From: Apostichopus japonicus
Taxonomy: Eukaryota > Echinodermata > Holothuroidea > Aspidochirotida > Stichopodidae
Direction: 5' to 3'
DNA length: 64,000 nt
Assembly: GCF_037975245.1 (NCBI RefSeq)
Contig: NC_092579.1
Coordinates: 9,605,001 to 9,669,000 of the forward strand
Notes under the pieces: model-generated
Databases searched by the model: none
Told to the model about the DNA's origin: nothing
Seen by the model: the letters and a program-made list of their open reading frames with translations, nothing else
Shown: piece after piece, positions 1-11,300 of the stretch
Position numbering within the stretch: the stretch's first letter is position 1
Layout: each line of letters opens with the position of its first letter
Position numbers and translations under genes: made by a program

Positions 1-134
1 GGATGCAAAAGAGATTCTCGATCATCAGCTCGTACAGTGCGCCGAGCCATCGCGCCACTGTATGGATTGAGATATTAGGCGGATTAATTAATACTTACAG
101 CTCCCCGTGTAGGCACTTGCTGTAAAAGATCGGC

Positions 135-214
135 AAAAGACGTCATCACCCGGGGTTCGAACCACGGATGCAAAAGAGAGTCTCGATCATCAGCTCGTAC
201 AGTGCGCCGAGCCA
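135..214 (-). promoter_or_regulatory. tRNA-like / Pol III-type module, first copy (recurs at nearly every monomer junction)
   Basis: On the minus strand, reading from 214 down to 135: TGGCTCGGCGCA (203-214) resembles the A box TRGCNNARYNGG, with mismatches at its end. GGTTCGAACCC (153-163) fits the relaxed B box GGTTCGANNCC. A TTTT run (135-138) lies 14 nt beyond the B box, where a Pol III terminator would sit. The box spacing (51 nt, start to start) is slightly longer than in a tRNA. GCTC/GAGC can form a 4 bp D-like stem. GATG/CATC plus CGAGA/TTTTG (G-U pairs allowed) can form a long anticodon-like arm. Against a working gene: the 5' and 3' acceptor segments do not pair, the T stem keeps only about 3 of 5 pairs, and another TTTT lies between the boxes. 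I infer a degenerate tRNA-derived element or chance resemblance; transcription is unproven. Confidence 0.4.
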
Positions 215-330
215 TCGCGCCACTGTATGGACTGAGATATTAGGCGGATTAATTAATACTTACAGCTCCCCGTGTAGGCACTTGCTGTAAAAGATCGGCA
301 AAAGACGTCATCACCCGGGGTTCGAACCAC

Positions 331-495
331 GGATGCAAAAGAGAGTCTCGATCATCAGCTCGTACAGTGCGCCGAGCCATCGCGCCACTGTATGGACTGA
401 GATATTAGGCGGATTAACTAATACTTACAGCTCCCCGTGTAGGCACTTGCTGTAAAAGATCGGCAAAAGACGTCATCACCCGGGGTTCGAACCAC
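331..495 (+). repeat. Reference 165 bp monomer (consensus-like copy)
   Basis: This copy matches the majority base at every position I compared and serves as a coordinate frame (offset 1 = first g of ggatgc). Offsets 28-32 and 43-47 form a 5 bp inverted repeat (gctcg/cgagc). Offset 82 is C or T (ggcgga/ggtgga). Offset 89 is C or T (ttaactaa/ttaattaa). Offsets 116-129 hold the segment lost in short units. Offsets 140-145 read gacgtc, offsets 149-154 cccggg, and offsets 154-163 the perfect palindrome ggttcgaacc. Three AAAAGA tracts occur at offsets 7-12, 124-129 and 135-140. In frame from offset 3 an ATG opens 40 codons and stops at TAA (offsets 123-125), so the long unit holds no ORF of note. 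Confidence 0.95.
358..377. other. 5 bp stem inverted repeat inside monomer (representative)
   Basis: gctcg and cgagc flank a 10-base loop. The element recurs in every intact unit. Variants inside the loop (gtgcgcc/gtgcacc near 6,371-6,378 and in several other units, tacag/tagag at 44.9-53.2 kb, tacag/tacgg at 59.4-59.5 kb) leave the stem intact. On the minus strand it corresponds to the D-arm-like part of the tRNA-like module. Confidence 0.55.
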
Positions 496-497
496 GG
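480..497. other. Imperfect 18 bp dyad at monomer junction (representative)
   Basis: ccggggttcgaaccacgg is an inverted repeat with one mismatched pair around a perfect 10 bp core, ggttcgaacc. It spans the end of one monomer and the start of the next and recurs in almost every unit. A variant near 6,188-6,205 (cccc for ccac) makes the 18 bp dyad perfect. The units beginning at 37,102 and near 37,918 are preceded by gttagaacc, which breaks the core. It could extrude as a small cruciform or bind a dimeric protein; neither is shown by sequence alone. Confidence 0.7.
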
Positions 498-2132
498 ATG
501 CAAAAGAGAGTCTCGATCATCAGCTCGTACAGTGCGCCGAGCCATCGCGCCACTGTATGGACTGATATATTAGGTGGATTAACTAATACTTACAGCTCCC
601 CGTGTAGGCACTCGGCAAAAGACGTCATCACCCGGGGTTCGAACCACGGATGCAAAAGAGAGTCTCGATCATCAGCTCGTACAGTGCGCCGAGCCATCGC
701 GCCACTGTATGGACTGAGATATTAGGCGGATTAACTAATACTTACAGCTCCCCGTGTAGGCACTTGCTGTAAAAGATCGGCAAAAGACGTCATCACCCGG
801 GGTTCGAACCACAGATGCAAAAGAGAGTCTCGATCATCAGCTCGTACAGTGCGCCGAGCCATCGCGCCACTGTATGGACTGAGATATTAGGCGGATTAAT
901 TAATACTTACAGCTCCCCGTGTAGGCACTTGCTGTAAAAGATCGGCAAAAGACGTCATCCCCCGGGGTTCGAACCACGGATGCAAAAGAGAGTCTCGATC
1001 ATCAGCTCGTACAGTGCGCCGAGCCATCGCGCCACTGTATGGACTGAGATATTAGGCGGATTAACTAATACTTACAGCTCCCCGTGTAGGCACTTGCTGT
1101 AAAAGATCGGCAAAAGACGTCATCACCCGGGGTTCGAACCACGGATGCAAAAGAGAGTCTCGATCATCAGCTCGTACAGTGCGCCGAGCCATCGCGCCAC
1201 TGTATGGACTGAGATATTAGGCGGAATAACTAATACTTACAGCTCCCCGTGTAGGCACTTGCTATAAAAGATCGGCAAAAGACGTCATCACCCGGGGTTC
1301 GAACCACGGATGCAAAAGAGAGTCTCGATCATCAGCTCGTACAGTGCGCCGAGCCATCGCGCCACTGTATGGACTGAGATATTAGGCGGATTAACTAATA
1401 CTTACAGCTCCCCGTGTAGGCACTTGCTGTAAAAGATCGGCAAAAGACGTCATCACCCGGGGTTCGAACCACGGATGCAAAAGAGAGTCTCGATCATCAG
1501 CTCGTACAGTGCGCCGAGCCATCGCGCCACTGTATGGACTGAGATATTAGGCGGATTAACTAATACTTACAGCTCCCCGTGTAGGCACTTGCTGTAAAAG
1601 ATCGGCAAAAGACGTCATCACCCGGGGTTCGAACCACGGATGCAAAAGAGAGTCTCGATCATCAGCTCGTACAGTGCGCCGAGCCATCGCGCCACTGTAT
1701 GGACTGAGATATTAGGCGGATTAACTAATACTTACAGCTCCCCGTGTAGGCACTTGCTGTAAAAGATCGGCAAAAGACGTCATCACCCGGGGTTCGAACC
1801 ACGGATGCAAAAGAGAGTCTCGATCATCAGCTCGTACAGTGCGCCGAGCCATCGCGCCACTGTATGGACTGAGATATTAGGCGGATTAACTAATACTTAC
1901 AGCTCCCCGTGTAGGCACTTGCTGTAAAAGATCGGCAAAAGACGTCATCACCCGGGGTTCGAACCACGGATGCAAAAGAGAGTCTCGATCATCAGCTCGT
2001 ACAGTGCGCCGAGCCATCGCGCCACTGTATGGACTGAGATATTGGGCGGATTAACTAATACTTACAGCTCCCCGTGTAGGCACTTGCTGTAAAAGATCGG
2101 CAAAAGACGTCATCACCCGGGGTTCGAACCAC

Positions 2133-2297
2133 GGATGCAAAAGAGAGTCTCGATCATCAGCTCGTACAGTGCGCCGAGCCATCGCGCCACTGTATGGACT
2201 GAGATATTAGGTGGATTAACTAATACTTACAGCTCCCCGTGTAGGCACTCGCTTTAAAAGGTCGGCAAAAGACTTCATCACCCGGGGTTCGAACCAC
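2133..2297 (+). repeat. Full-length monomer with cactcgctt variant, possible progenitor of the short form
   Basis: This 165 bp unit carries ggtgga, the marker of most short units, yet retains the 13 bp segment. Around it the unit reads ggcactcgctttaaaagg followed by tcggcaaaagacttc, four substitutions from the consensus within about 35 bases. The cactCg change creates a TCG exactly 13 bp upstream of the existing TCG in tcggc. Deleting one TCG plus the intervening ten bases yields cactcggcaaaag, the exact junction of short units. In ordinary long units only a single T is shared at the two breakpoints. I saw no other unit with this combination. Confidence 0.8.
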
Positions 2298-4429
2298 GGA
2301 TGCAAAAGAGAGTCTCGATCATCAGCTCGTACAGTGCGCCGAGCCATCGCGCCACTGTATGGATTGAGATATTAGGCGGATTAATTAATACTTACAGCTC
2401 CCCGTGTAGGCACTTGCTGTAAAAGATCGGCAAAAGACGTCATCACCCGGGGTTCGAACCACGGATGCAAAAGAGAGTCTCGATCATCAGCTCGTACAGT
2501 GCGCCGAGCCATCGCGCCACTGTATGGACTGAGATATTAGGCGGATTAATTAATACTTACAGCTCCCCGTGTAGGCACTTGCTGTAAAAGATCGGCAAAA
2601 GACGTCATCACCCGGGGTTCGAACCACGGATGCAAAAGAGAGTCTCGATCATCAGCTCGTACAGTGCGCCGAGCCATCGCGCCACTGTATGGACTGAGAT
2701 ATTAGGCGGATTAACTAATAATTACAGCTCCCCGTGTAGGCACTTGCTGTAAAAGATCGGCAAAAGACGTCATCACCCGGGGTTCGAACCACGGATGCAA
2801 AAGAGAGTCTCGATCATCAGCTCGTACAGTGCGCCGAGCCATCGCGCCACTGTATGGACTGATATATTAGGTGGATTAACTAATACTTACAGCTCCCCGT
2901 GTAGGCACTCGGCAAAAGACGTCATCACCCGGGGTTCGAACCACGGATGCAAAAGAGAGTCTCGATCATCAGCTCGTACAGTGCGCCGAGCCATCGCGCC
3001 ACTGTATGGACTGAGATATTAGGCGGATTAACTAATACTTACAGCTCCCCATGTAGGCACTTGCTGTAAAAGATCGGCAAAAGACGTCATCACCCGGGGT
3101 TCGAACCACGGATGCAAAAGAGAGTCTCGATCATCAGCTCGTACAGTGCGCCGAGCCATCGCGCCACTGTATGGACTGAGATATTAGGCGGATTAATTAA
3201 TACTTACAGCTCCCCGTGTAGGCACTTGCTGTAAAAGATCGGCAAAAGACGTCATCCCCCGGGGTTCGAACCACGGATGCAAAAGAGAGTCTCGATCATC
3301 AGCTCGTACAGTGCGCCGAGCCATCGCGCCACTGTATGGACTGAGATATTAGGCGGATTAACTAATACTTACAGCTCCCCGTGTAGGCACTTGCTGTAAA
3401 AGATCGGCAAAAGACGTCATCACCCGGGGTTCGAACCACAGATGCAAAAGAGAGTCTCGATCATCAGCTCGTACAGTGCGCCGAGCCATCGCGCCACTGT
3501 ATGGACTGAGATATTAGGCGGATTAACTAATACTTACAGCTCCCCGTGTAGGCACTTGCTGTAAAAGATCGGCAAAAGACGTCATCACCCGGGGTTCGAA
3601 CCACGGATGCAAAAGAGAGTCTCGATCATCAGCTCGTACAGTGCGCCGAGCCATCGCGCCACTGTATGGACTGAGATATTAGGCGGATTAACTAATACTT
3701 ACAGCTCCCCGTGTAGGCACTTGCTGTAAAAGATCGGCAAAAGACGTCATCACCCGGGGTTCGAACCACGGATGCAAAAGAGAGTCTCGATCATCAGCTC
3801 GTACAGTGCGCCGAGCCATCGCGCCACTGTATGGACTGAGATATTAGGCGGATTAACTAATACTTACAGCTCCCCGTGTAGGCACTTGCTGTAAAAGATC
3901 GGCAAAAGACGTCATCACCCGGGGTTCGAACCACGGATGCAAAAGAGAGTCTCGATCATCAGCTCGTACAGTGCGCCGAGCCATCGCGCCACTGTATGGA
4001 CTGAGATATTAGGCGGATTAACTAATACTTACAGCTCCCCGTGTAGGCACTTGCTGTAAAAGATCGGCAAAAGACGTCATCACCCGGGGTTCGAACCACG
4101 GATGCAAAAGAGAGTCTCGATCATCAGCTCGTACAGTGCGCCGAGCCATCGCGCCACTGTATGGACTGAGATATTAGGCGGATTAACTAATACTTACAGC
4201 TCCCCGTGTAGGCACTTGCTGTAAAAGATCGGCAAAAGACGTCATCACCCGGGGTTCGAACCACGGATGCAAAAGAGAGTCTCGATCATCAGCTCGTACA
4301 GTGCGCCGAGCCATCGCGCCACTGTATGGACTGAGATATTGGGCGGATTAACTAATACTTACAGCTCCCCGTGTAGGCACTTGCTGTAAAAGATCGGCAA
4401 AAGACGTCATCACCCGGGGTTCGAACCAC

Positions 4430-7400
4430 GGATGCAAAAGAGAGTCTCGATCATCAGCTCGTACAGTGCGCCGAGCCATCGCGCCACTGTATGGACTGAG
4501 ATATTAGGTGGATTAACTAATACCTACAGCTCCCCGTGTAGGCACTCGGCAAAAGACGTCATCACCCGGGGTTCGAACCACGGATGCAAAAGAGAGTCTC
4601 GATCATCAGCTCGTACAGTGCGCCGAGCCATCGCGCCACTGTATGGACTGAGATATTAGGCGGATTAATTAATACTTACAGCTCCCCGTGTAGGCACTTG
4701 CTGTAAAAGATCGGCAAAAGACGTCATCACCCGGGGTTCGAACCACGGATGCAAAAGAGAGTCTCGATCATCAGCTCGTACAGTGCGCCGAGCCATCGCG
4801 CCACTGTATGGACTAAGATATTAGGCGAATTAACTAATACTTACAGCTCCCCGTGTAGGCACTTGCTGTAAAAGATCGGCAAAAGACGTCATCACCCGGG
4901 GTTCGAACCACGGATGCAAAAGAGAGTCTCGATCATCAGCTCGTACAGTGCGCCGAGCCATCGCGCCACTGTATGGACTGAGATATTAGGCGGATTAACT
5001 AATACTTACAGCTCCCCGTGTAGGCACTTGCTGTAAAAGATCGGCAAAAGACGTCATCACCCGGGGTTCGAACCACGGATGCAAAAGAGTCTCGATCATC
5101 AGCTCGTACAGTGCGCCGAGCCATCGCGCCACTGTATGGACTGAGATATTAGGCGGATTAATTAATACTTACAGCTCCCCGTGTAGGCACTTGCTGTAAA
5201 AGATCGGCAAAAGACGTCATCACCCGGGGTTCGAACCACGGATGCAAAAGAGAGTCTCGATCATCAGCTCGTACAGTGCGCCGAGCCATCGCGCCACTGT
5301 ATGGACTGAGATATTAGGCGGATTAACTAATACTTACAGCTCCCCGTGTAGGCACTTGCTGTAAAAGATCGGCAAAAGACGTCATCACCCGGGGTTCGAA
5401 CCACGGATGCAAAAGAGAGTCTCGATCATCAGCTCGTACAGTGCGCCGAGCCATCGCGCCACTGTATGGACTGAGATATTAGGCGGATTAACTAATACTT
5501 ACAGCTCCCCGTGTAGGCACTTGCTGTAAAAGATCGGCAAAAGACGTCATCACCCGGGGTTCGAACCACGGATGCAAAAGAGAGTCTCGATCATCAGCTC
5601 GTACAGTGCGCCGAGCCATCGCGCCACTGTATGGACTGAGATATTAGGCGGATTAATTAATACTTACAGCTCCCCGTGTAGGCACTCGGCAAAAGACGTC
5701 ATCACCCGGGGTTCGAACCACGGATGCAAAAGAGAGTCTCGATCATCAGCTCGTACAGTGCGCCGAGCCATCGCGCCACTGTATGGACTGAGATATTAGG
5801 CGGATTAACTAATACTTACAGCTCCCCGTGTAGGCACTTGCTGTAAAAGATCGGCAAAAGACGTCATCACCCGGGGTTCGAACCACGGATGCAAAAGAGA
5901 GTCTCGATCATCAGCTCGTACAGTGCGCCGAGCCATCGCGCCACTGTATGGACTGAGATATTAGGTGGATTAACTAATACTTACAGCTCCCCGTGTAGGT
6001 ACTCGGCAAAAGACGTCATCACCCGGGGTTCGAACCACGGATGCAAAAGAGAGTCTCGATCATCAGCTCGTACAGTGCGCCGAGCCATCGCGCCACTGTA
6101 TGGACTGAGATATTAGGCGGATTAATTAATACTTACAGCTCCCCGTGTAGGCACTTGCTGTAAAAGATCGGCAAAAGACGTCATCACCCGGGGTTCGAAC
6201 CCCGGATGCAAAAGAGAGTCTCGATCATCAGCTCGTACAGTGCGCCGAGCCATCGCGCCACTGTATGGACTGAGATATTAGGCGGATTAACTAATACTTA
6301 CAGCTCCCCGTGTAGGCACTCGGCAAAAGACGTCATCACCCGGGGTTCGAACCACGGATGCAAAAGAGAGTCTCGATCATCAGCTCGTACAGTGCACCGA
6401 GCCATCGCGCCACTGTATGGACTGAGATATTAGGCGGATTAACTAATACTTACAGCTCCCCGTGCAGGCACTTGCTGTAAAAGATCGGCAAAAGACGTCA
6501 TCACCCGGGGTTCGAACCACGGATGCAAAAGAGAGTCTCGATCATCAGCTCGTACAGTGCGCCGAGCCATCGCGCCACTGTATGGACTGAGATATTAGGC
6601 GGATTAACTAATACTTACAGCTCCCCGTGCAGGCACTTGCTGTAAAAGATCGGCAAAAGACGTCATCACCCGGGGTTCGAACCACGGATGCAAAAGAGAG
6701 TCTCGATCATCAGCTCGTACAGTGCACCGAGCCATCGCGCCACTGTATGGACTGAGATATTAGGCGGATTAACTAATACTTACAGCTCCCCGTGTAGGCA
6801 CTTGCTGTAAAAGATCGGCAAAAGACGTCATCACCCGGGGTTCGAACCACGGATGCAAAAGAGAGTCTCGATCATCAGCTCGTACAGTGCGCCGAGCCAT
6901 CGCGCCACTGTATGGACTGAGATATTAGGTGGATTAACTAATACTTACAGCTCCCCGTGTAGGCACTCGGCAAAAGACGTCATCAGCCGGGGCTCGAACC
7001 ACGGATGCAAAAGAGAGTCTCGATCATCAGCTCGCACAGTGCGCCGAGCCATCGCGCCACTGTATGGACTGAGATATTAGGCGGATTAACTAATACTTAC
7101 AGCTCCCCGTGTAGGCACTTGCGGTAAAAGATCGGCAAAAGACGTCATCACCCGGGGTTCGAACCACGGATGCAAAAGAGAGTCTCGATCATCAGCTCGT
7201 ACAGTGCGCCGAGCCATCGCGCCACTGTATGGACTGAGATATTAGGCGGATTAATTAATACTTACAGCTCCCCGTGTAGGCACTTGCTGTAAAAGATCGG
7301 TAAAAGACGTCATCACCCGGGGTTCGAACCACGGATGCAAAAGAGAGTCTCGATCATCAGCTCGTACAGTGCGCCGAGCCATCGCGCCACTGTATGGACT

Positions 7401-8387
7401 GAGATATTAGGCGGATTAACTAATACTTACAGCTCCCCGTGTAGGCACTCGGCAAAAGACGTCATCACCCGGGGTTCGAACCACGGATGCAAAAGAGAGT
7501 CTCGATCATCAGCTCGTACAGTGCGCCGAGCCATCGCGCCACTGTATGGACTGAGATATTAGGCGGATTAACTAATACTTACAGCTCCCCGTGTAGGCAC
7601 TTGCTGTAAAAGATCGGCAAAAGACGTCATCACCCGGGGTTCGAACCACGGATGCAAAAGAGAGTCTCGATCATCAGCTCGTACAGTGCGCCGAGCCATC
7701 GCGCCACTGTATGGACTGAGATATTAGGCGGATTAATTAATAGTTACAGCTCCCCGTGTAGGCATTTGCTGTAAAAGATCGGCAAAAGACGTCATCACCC
7801 GGGGTTCGAACCACGGATGCAAAAGAGAGTCTCGATCATCAGCTCGTACAGTGCGCCGAGCCATCGCGCCACTGTATGGACTGAGATATTAGGCGGATTA
7901 ACTAATACTTACAGCTCCACGTGTAGGCACTTGCTGTAAAAGATCGGCAAAAGACGTCATCACCCGGGGTTCGAACCACGGATGCAAAAGAGACTCTCGA
8001 TCATCAGCTCGTACAGTGCGCCGAGCCATCGCGCCACTGTATGGACTGAGATATTAGGCGGATTAACTAATACTTACAGCTCCCCGTGTATGCACTTGCT
8101 GTAAAAGATCGGCAAAAGACGTCATCACCCGGGGTTCGAACCACGGATGCAAAAGAGAGTCTCGATCATCAGCTCGTACAGTGCGCCGAGCCATCGCGCC
8201 ACTGTATGGACTGAGATATTAGGCGGATTAACTAATACTTACAGCTCCCCGTGTAGGCACTTGCTGTAAAAGATCGGCAAAAGACGTCATCACCCGGGGT
8301 TCGAACCACGGATGCAAAAGAGAGTCTCGATCATCAGCTCGTACAGTGCGCCGAGCCATCGCGCCACTGTATGGACTGAGATATTAG
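4430..8387 (+). repeat. Mixed long/short monomer region without a clear large duplication
   Basis: This stretch contains seven short units (4,430, 5,570, 5,887, 6,204, 6,851, 7,333 and their long spacers) and one 163 bp unit. Private variants include tacctacag (4,521), gacagg-type change cccgtgcagg at two units near 6,461 and 6,627, gtcatcagccgg (6,982), gtgttaggca-type changes near 8,089 (gtatgcac) and agctccac (7,914). I found no period above the monomer that holds across it. Confidence 0.6.
5077..5239 (+). repeat. 163 bp monomer, loss of AG in gagag tract
   Basis: The unit reads gcaaaagagtctcg instead of gcaaaagagagtctcg, a 2 bp contraction of the GAGAG tract consistent with replication slippage. 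The same allele occurs in the units at 30,558 and 33,170. Confidence 0.9.
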
Positions 8388-11300
8388 GCGGATTAACTAA
8401 TACTTACAGCTCCCCTTGTAGGCACTTGTTGTAAAAGATCGGCAAAAGACGTCATCACCCGGGGTTCGAACCACGGATGCAAAAGAGAGTCTCGATCATC
8501 AGCTCGTACAGTGCACCGAGCCATCGCGCCACTGTATGGACTGAGATATTAGGCGGATTAACTAATACTTACAGCTCCCCGTGTAGGCACTTGCTGTAAA
8601 AGATCGGCAAAAGACGTCATCACCCGGGGTTCGAACCACGGATGCAAAAGAGAGTCTCGATCATCAGCTCGTACAGTGCGCCGAGCCATCGCGCCACTGT
8701 ATGGATTGAGATATTAGGCGGATTAACTAATACTTACAGCTCCCCGTGTAGGCACTCGGCAAAAGACGTCATCACCCGGGGTTCGAACCACGGATGCAAA
8801 AGAGAGTCTCGATCATCAGCTCGTACAGTGCGCCGAGCCATCGCGCCACTGTATGGACTGAGATATTAGGTGGATTAACTAATACTTACAGCTCCCCGTG
8901 TAGGCACTTGCTGTAAAAGATCGGCAAAAGACGTCATCACCCGGGGTTCGAACCACGGATGCAAAAGAGAGTCTCGATCATCAGCTCGTACAGTGCGCCA
9001 AGCCATCGCGCCACTGTATGGACTGAGATATTAGGCGGATTAACTAATACTTACAGCTCCCCGTGTAGGCACTCGGCAAAAGACGTCATCACCCGGGGTT
9101 CGAACCACGGATGCAAAAGAGAGTCTCGATCATCAGCTCGTACAGTGCGCCGAGCCATCGCGCCACTGTATGGACTGAGAAATTAGGCGGATTAACTAAT
9201 ACTTACAGCTCCCCGTGTAGGCACTTGCTGTAAAAGATCGGCAAAAGACGTCATCACCCGGGGTTCGAACCACGGATGCAAAAGAGAGTCTCGATCATCA
9301 GCTCGTACAGTGCGCCGAGCCATCGCGCCACTGTATGGACTGAGATATTAGGCGGATTAATTAATACTTACAGCTCCCCGTGTAGGCACTTGCTGTAAAA
9401 GATCGGCAAAAGACGTCATCACCCGGGGTTCGAAACACGGATGCAAAAGAGAGTCTCGATCATCAGCTCGTACAGTGCGCCGAGCCATCGCGCCACTGTA
9501 TGGACTGAGATATTAGGCGGATTAACTAATACTTACAGCTCCCCGTGTAGGCACTTGCTGTAAAAGATCGGCAAAAGACGTCATCACCCGGGGTTCGAAC
9601 CACGGATGCAAAAGAGAGTCTCGATCATCAGCTCGTACAGTGCGCCGAGCCATCGCGCCACTGTATGGACTGAGATATTAGGTGGATTAACTAATACTTA
9701 CAGCTCCCCGTGTAGGCACTCGGCAAAAGACGTCATCACCCGGGGTTCGAACCACGGATGCAAAAGAGAGTCTCGATCATCAGCTCGTACAGTGCGCCGA
9801 GCCATCGCGCCACTGTATGGACTGAGATAATAGGCGGATTAACTAATACTTACAGCTCCCCGTGTAGGCACTTGCTGTAAAAGATCGGCAAAAGACGTCA
9901 TCACCCGGGGTTCGAACCACGGATGCAAAAGAGAGTCTCGATCATCAGCTCGTACAGTGCGCCGAGCCATCGCGCCACTGTATGGACTGAGATATTAGGT
10001 GGATTAACTAATACTTACAGCTCCCCGTGTAGGCACTTGCTGTAAAAGATCGGCAAAAGACGTCATCACCCGGGGTTCGAACCACGGATGCAAAAGAGAG
10101 TCTCGATCATCAGCTCGTACAGTGCGCCGAGCCATCGCGCCACTGTATGGACTGAGATATTAGGCGGATTAACTAATACTTACAGCTCCCCGTGTAGGCA
10201 CTTGCTGTAAAAGATCGGCAAAAGACGTCATCACCCGAGGTTCGAACCACGGATGCAAAAGAGAGTCTCGATCATCAGCTCGTACAGTGCACCGAGCCAT
10301 CGCGCCACTGTATGGACTGAGATATTAGGCGGATTAACTAATACTTACAGCTCCCCGTGTAGGCACTTGCTGTAAAAGATCGGCAAAAGACGTCATCACC
10401 CGGGGTTCGAACCACGGATGCAAAAGAGAGTCTCGATCATCAGCTCGTACAGTACGCCGAGCCATCGCGCCACTGTATGGACTGAGATATTAGGTGGATT
10501 AACTAATACTTACAGCTCCCCGTGTAGGCACTCGGCAAAAGACGTCATCACCCGGGGCTCGAACCACGGATGCAAAAGAGAGTCTCGATCATCAGCTCGT
10601 ACAGTGCGCCGAGCCATCGCGCCACTGTATGGATTGAGATATTAGGCGGATTAATTAATACTTACAGCTCCCCGTGTAGGCACTTGCTGTAAAAGATCGG
10701 CAAAAGACGTCATCACCCGGGGTTCGAACCACGGATGCAAAAGAGAGTCTCGATCATCAGCTCGTACAGTGCGCCGAGCCATCGCGCCACTGTATGGACT
10801 GAGATATTAGGCGGATTAATTAATACTTACAGCTCCCCGTGTAGGCACTTGCTGTAAAAGATCGGCAAAAGACGTCATCACCCGGGGTTCGAACCACGGA
10901 TGCAAAAGAGAGTCTCGATCATCAGCTCGTACAGTGCGCCGAGCCATCGCGTGACTGTATGGACTGAGATATTAGGCGGATTAACTAATACTTACAGCTC
11001 CCCGTGTAGGCACTTGCTGTAAAAGATCGGCAAAAGACGTCATCACCCGGGGTTCGAACCACGGATGCAAAAGAGAGTCTCGATCATCAGCTCGTACAGT
11101 GCGCCGAGCCATCGCGCCACTGTATGGACTGATATATTAGGTGGATTAACTAATACTTACAGCTCCCCGTGTAGGCACTCGGCAAAAGACGTCATCACCC
11201 GGGGTTCGAACCACGGATGCAAAAGAGAGTCTCGATCATCAGCTCGTACAGTGCGCCGAGCCATCGCGCCACTGTATGGACTGAGATATTAGGCGGATTA

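Larger units (their letters stand above)
1..4429 (+). repeat. Higher-order block, 2,297 bp period, two copies
   Basis: Copy 1 spans 1 to about 2,132 and copy 2 spans 2,298 to about 4,429. Shared markers at constant offset include ggattgag with ttaattaa (64 and 2,361), the short unit with gatatatt (496 and 2,793), gtcatccccc (957 and 3,254) and attgggcgga (2,042 and 4,339). Private changes after duplication include gagattctcg (11), ggaataac (1,223), gctataaaag (1,261), aataattac (2,717) and ccccatgtag (3,047). After the block, copy 1 continues into the odd unit 2,133-2,297 and copy 2 into a normal short unit at 4,430. Confidence 0.9.

Noticed and set aside
154-171. CENP-B box
   Set aside because: TTCG is present at the monomer junction and CGGG nearby, but neither strand satisfies NTTCGNNNNANNCGGGN; the spacing and the central A do not fit.
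135-240. Functional canonical tRNA gene on the minus strand
   Set aside because: The box motifs and D-like stem are present, but acceptor halves do not pair, the T stem is mostly broken, the anticodon arm is irregular and a TTTT lies inside. It is kept only as a tRNA-like module.
415-432. Splice-site-like sequences (actaatacttacag on plus; GTAAGTATT on minus)
   Set aside because: These match intron consensus by eye, and spliced-leader RNA genes are also tandem. There is no Sm-type site, no plausible exon and no consistent partner site, so I treat the match as chance.
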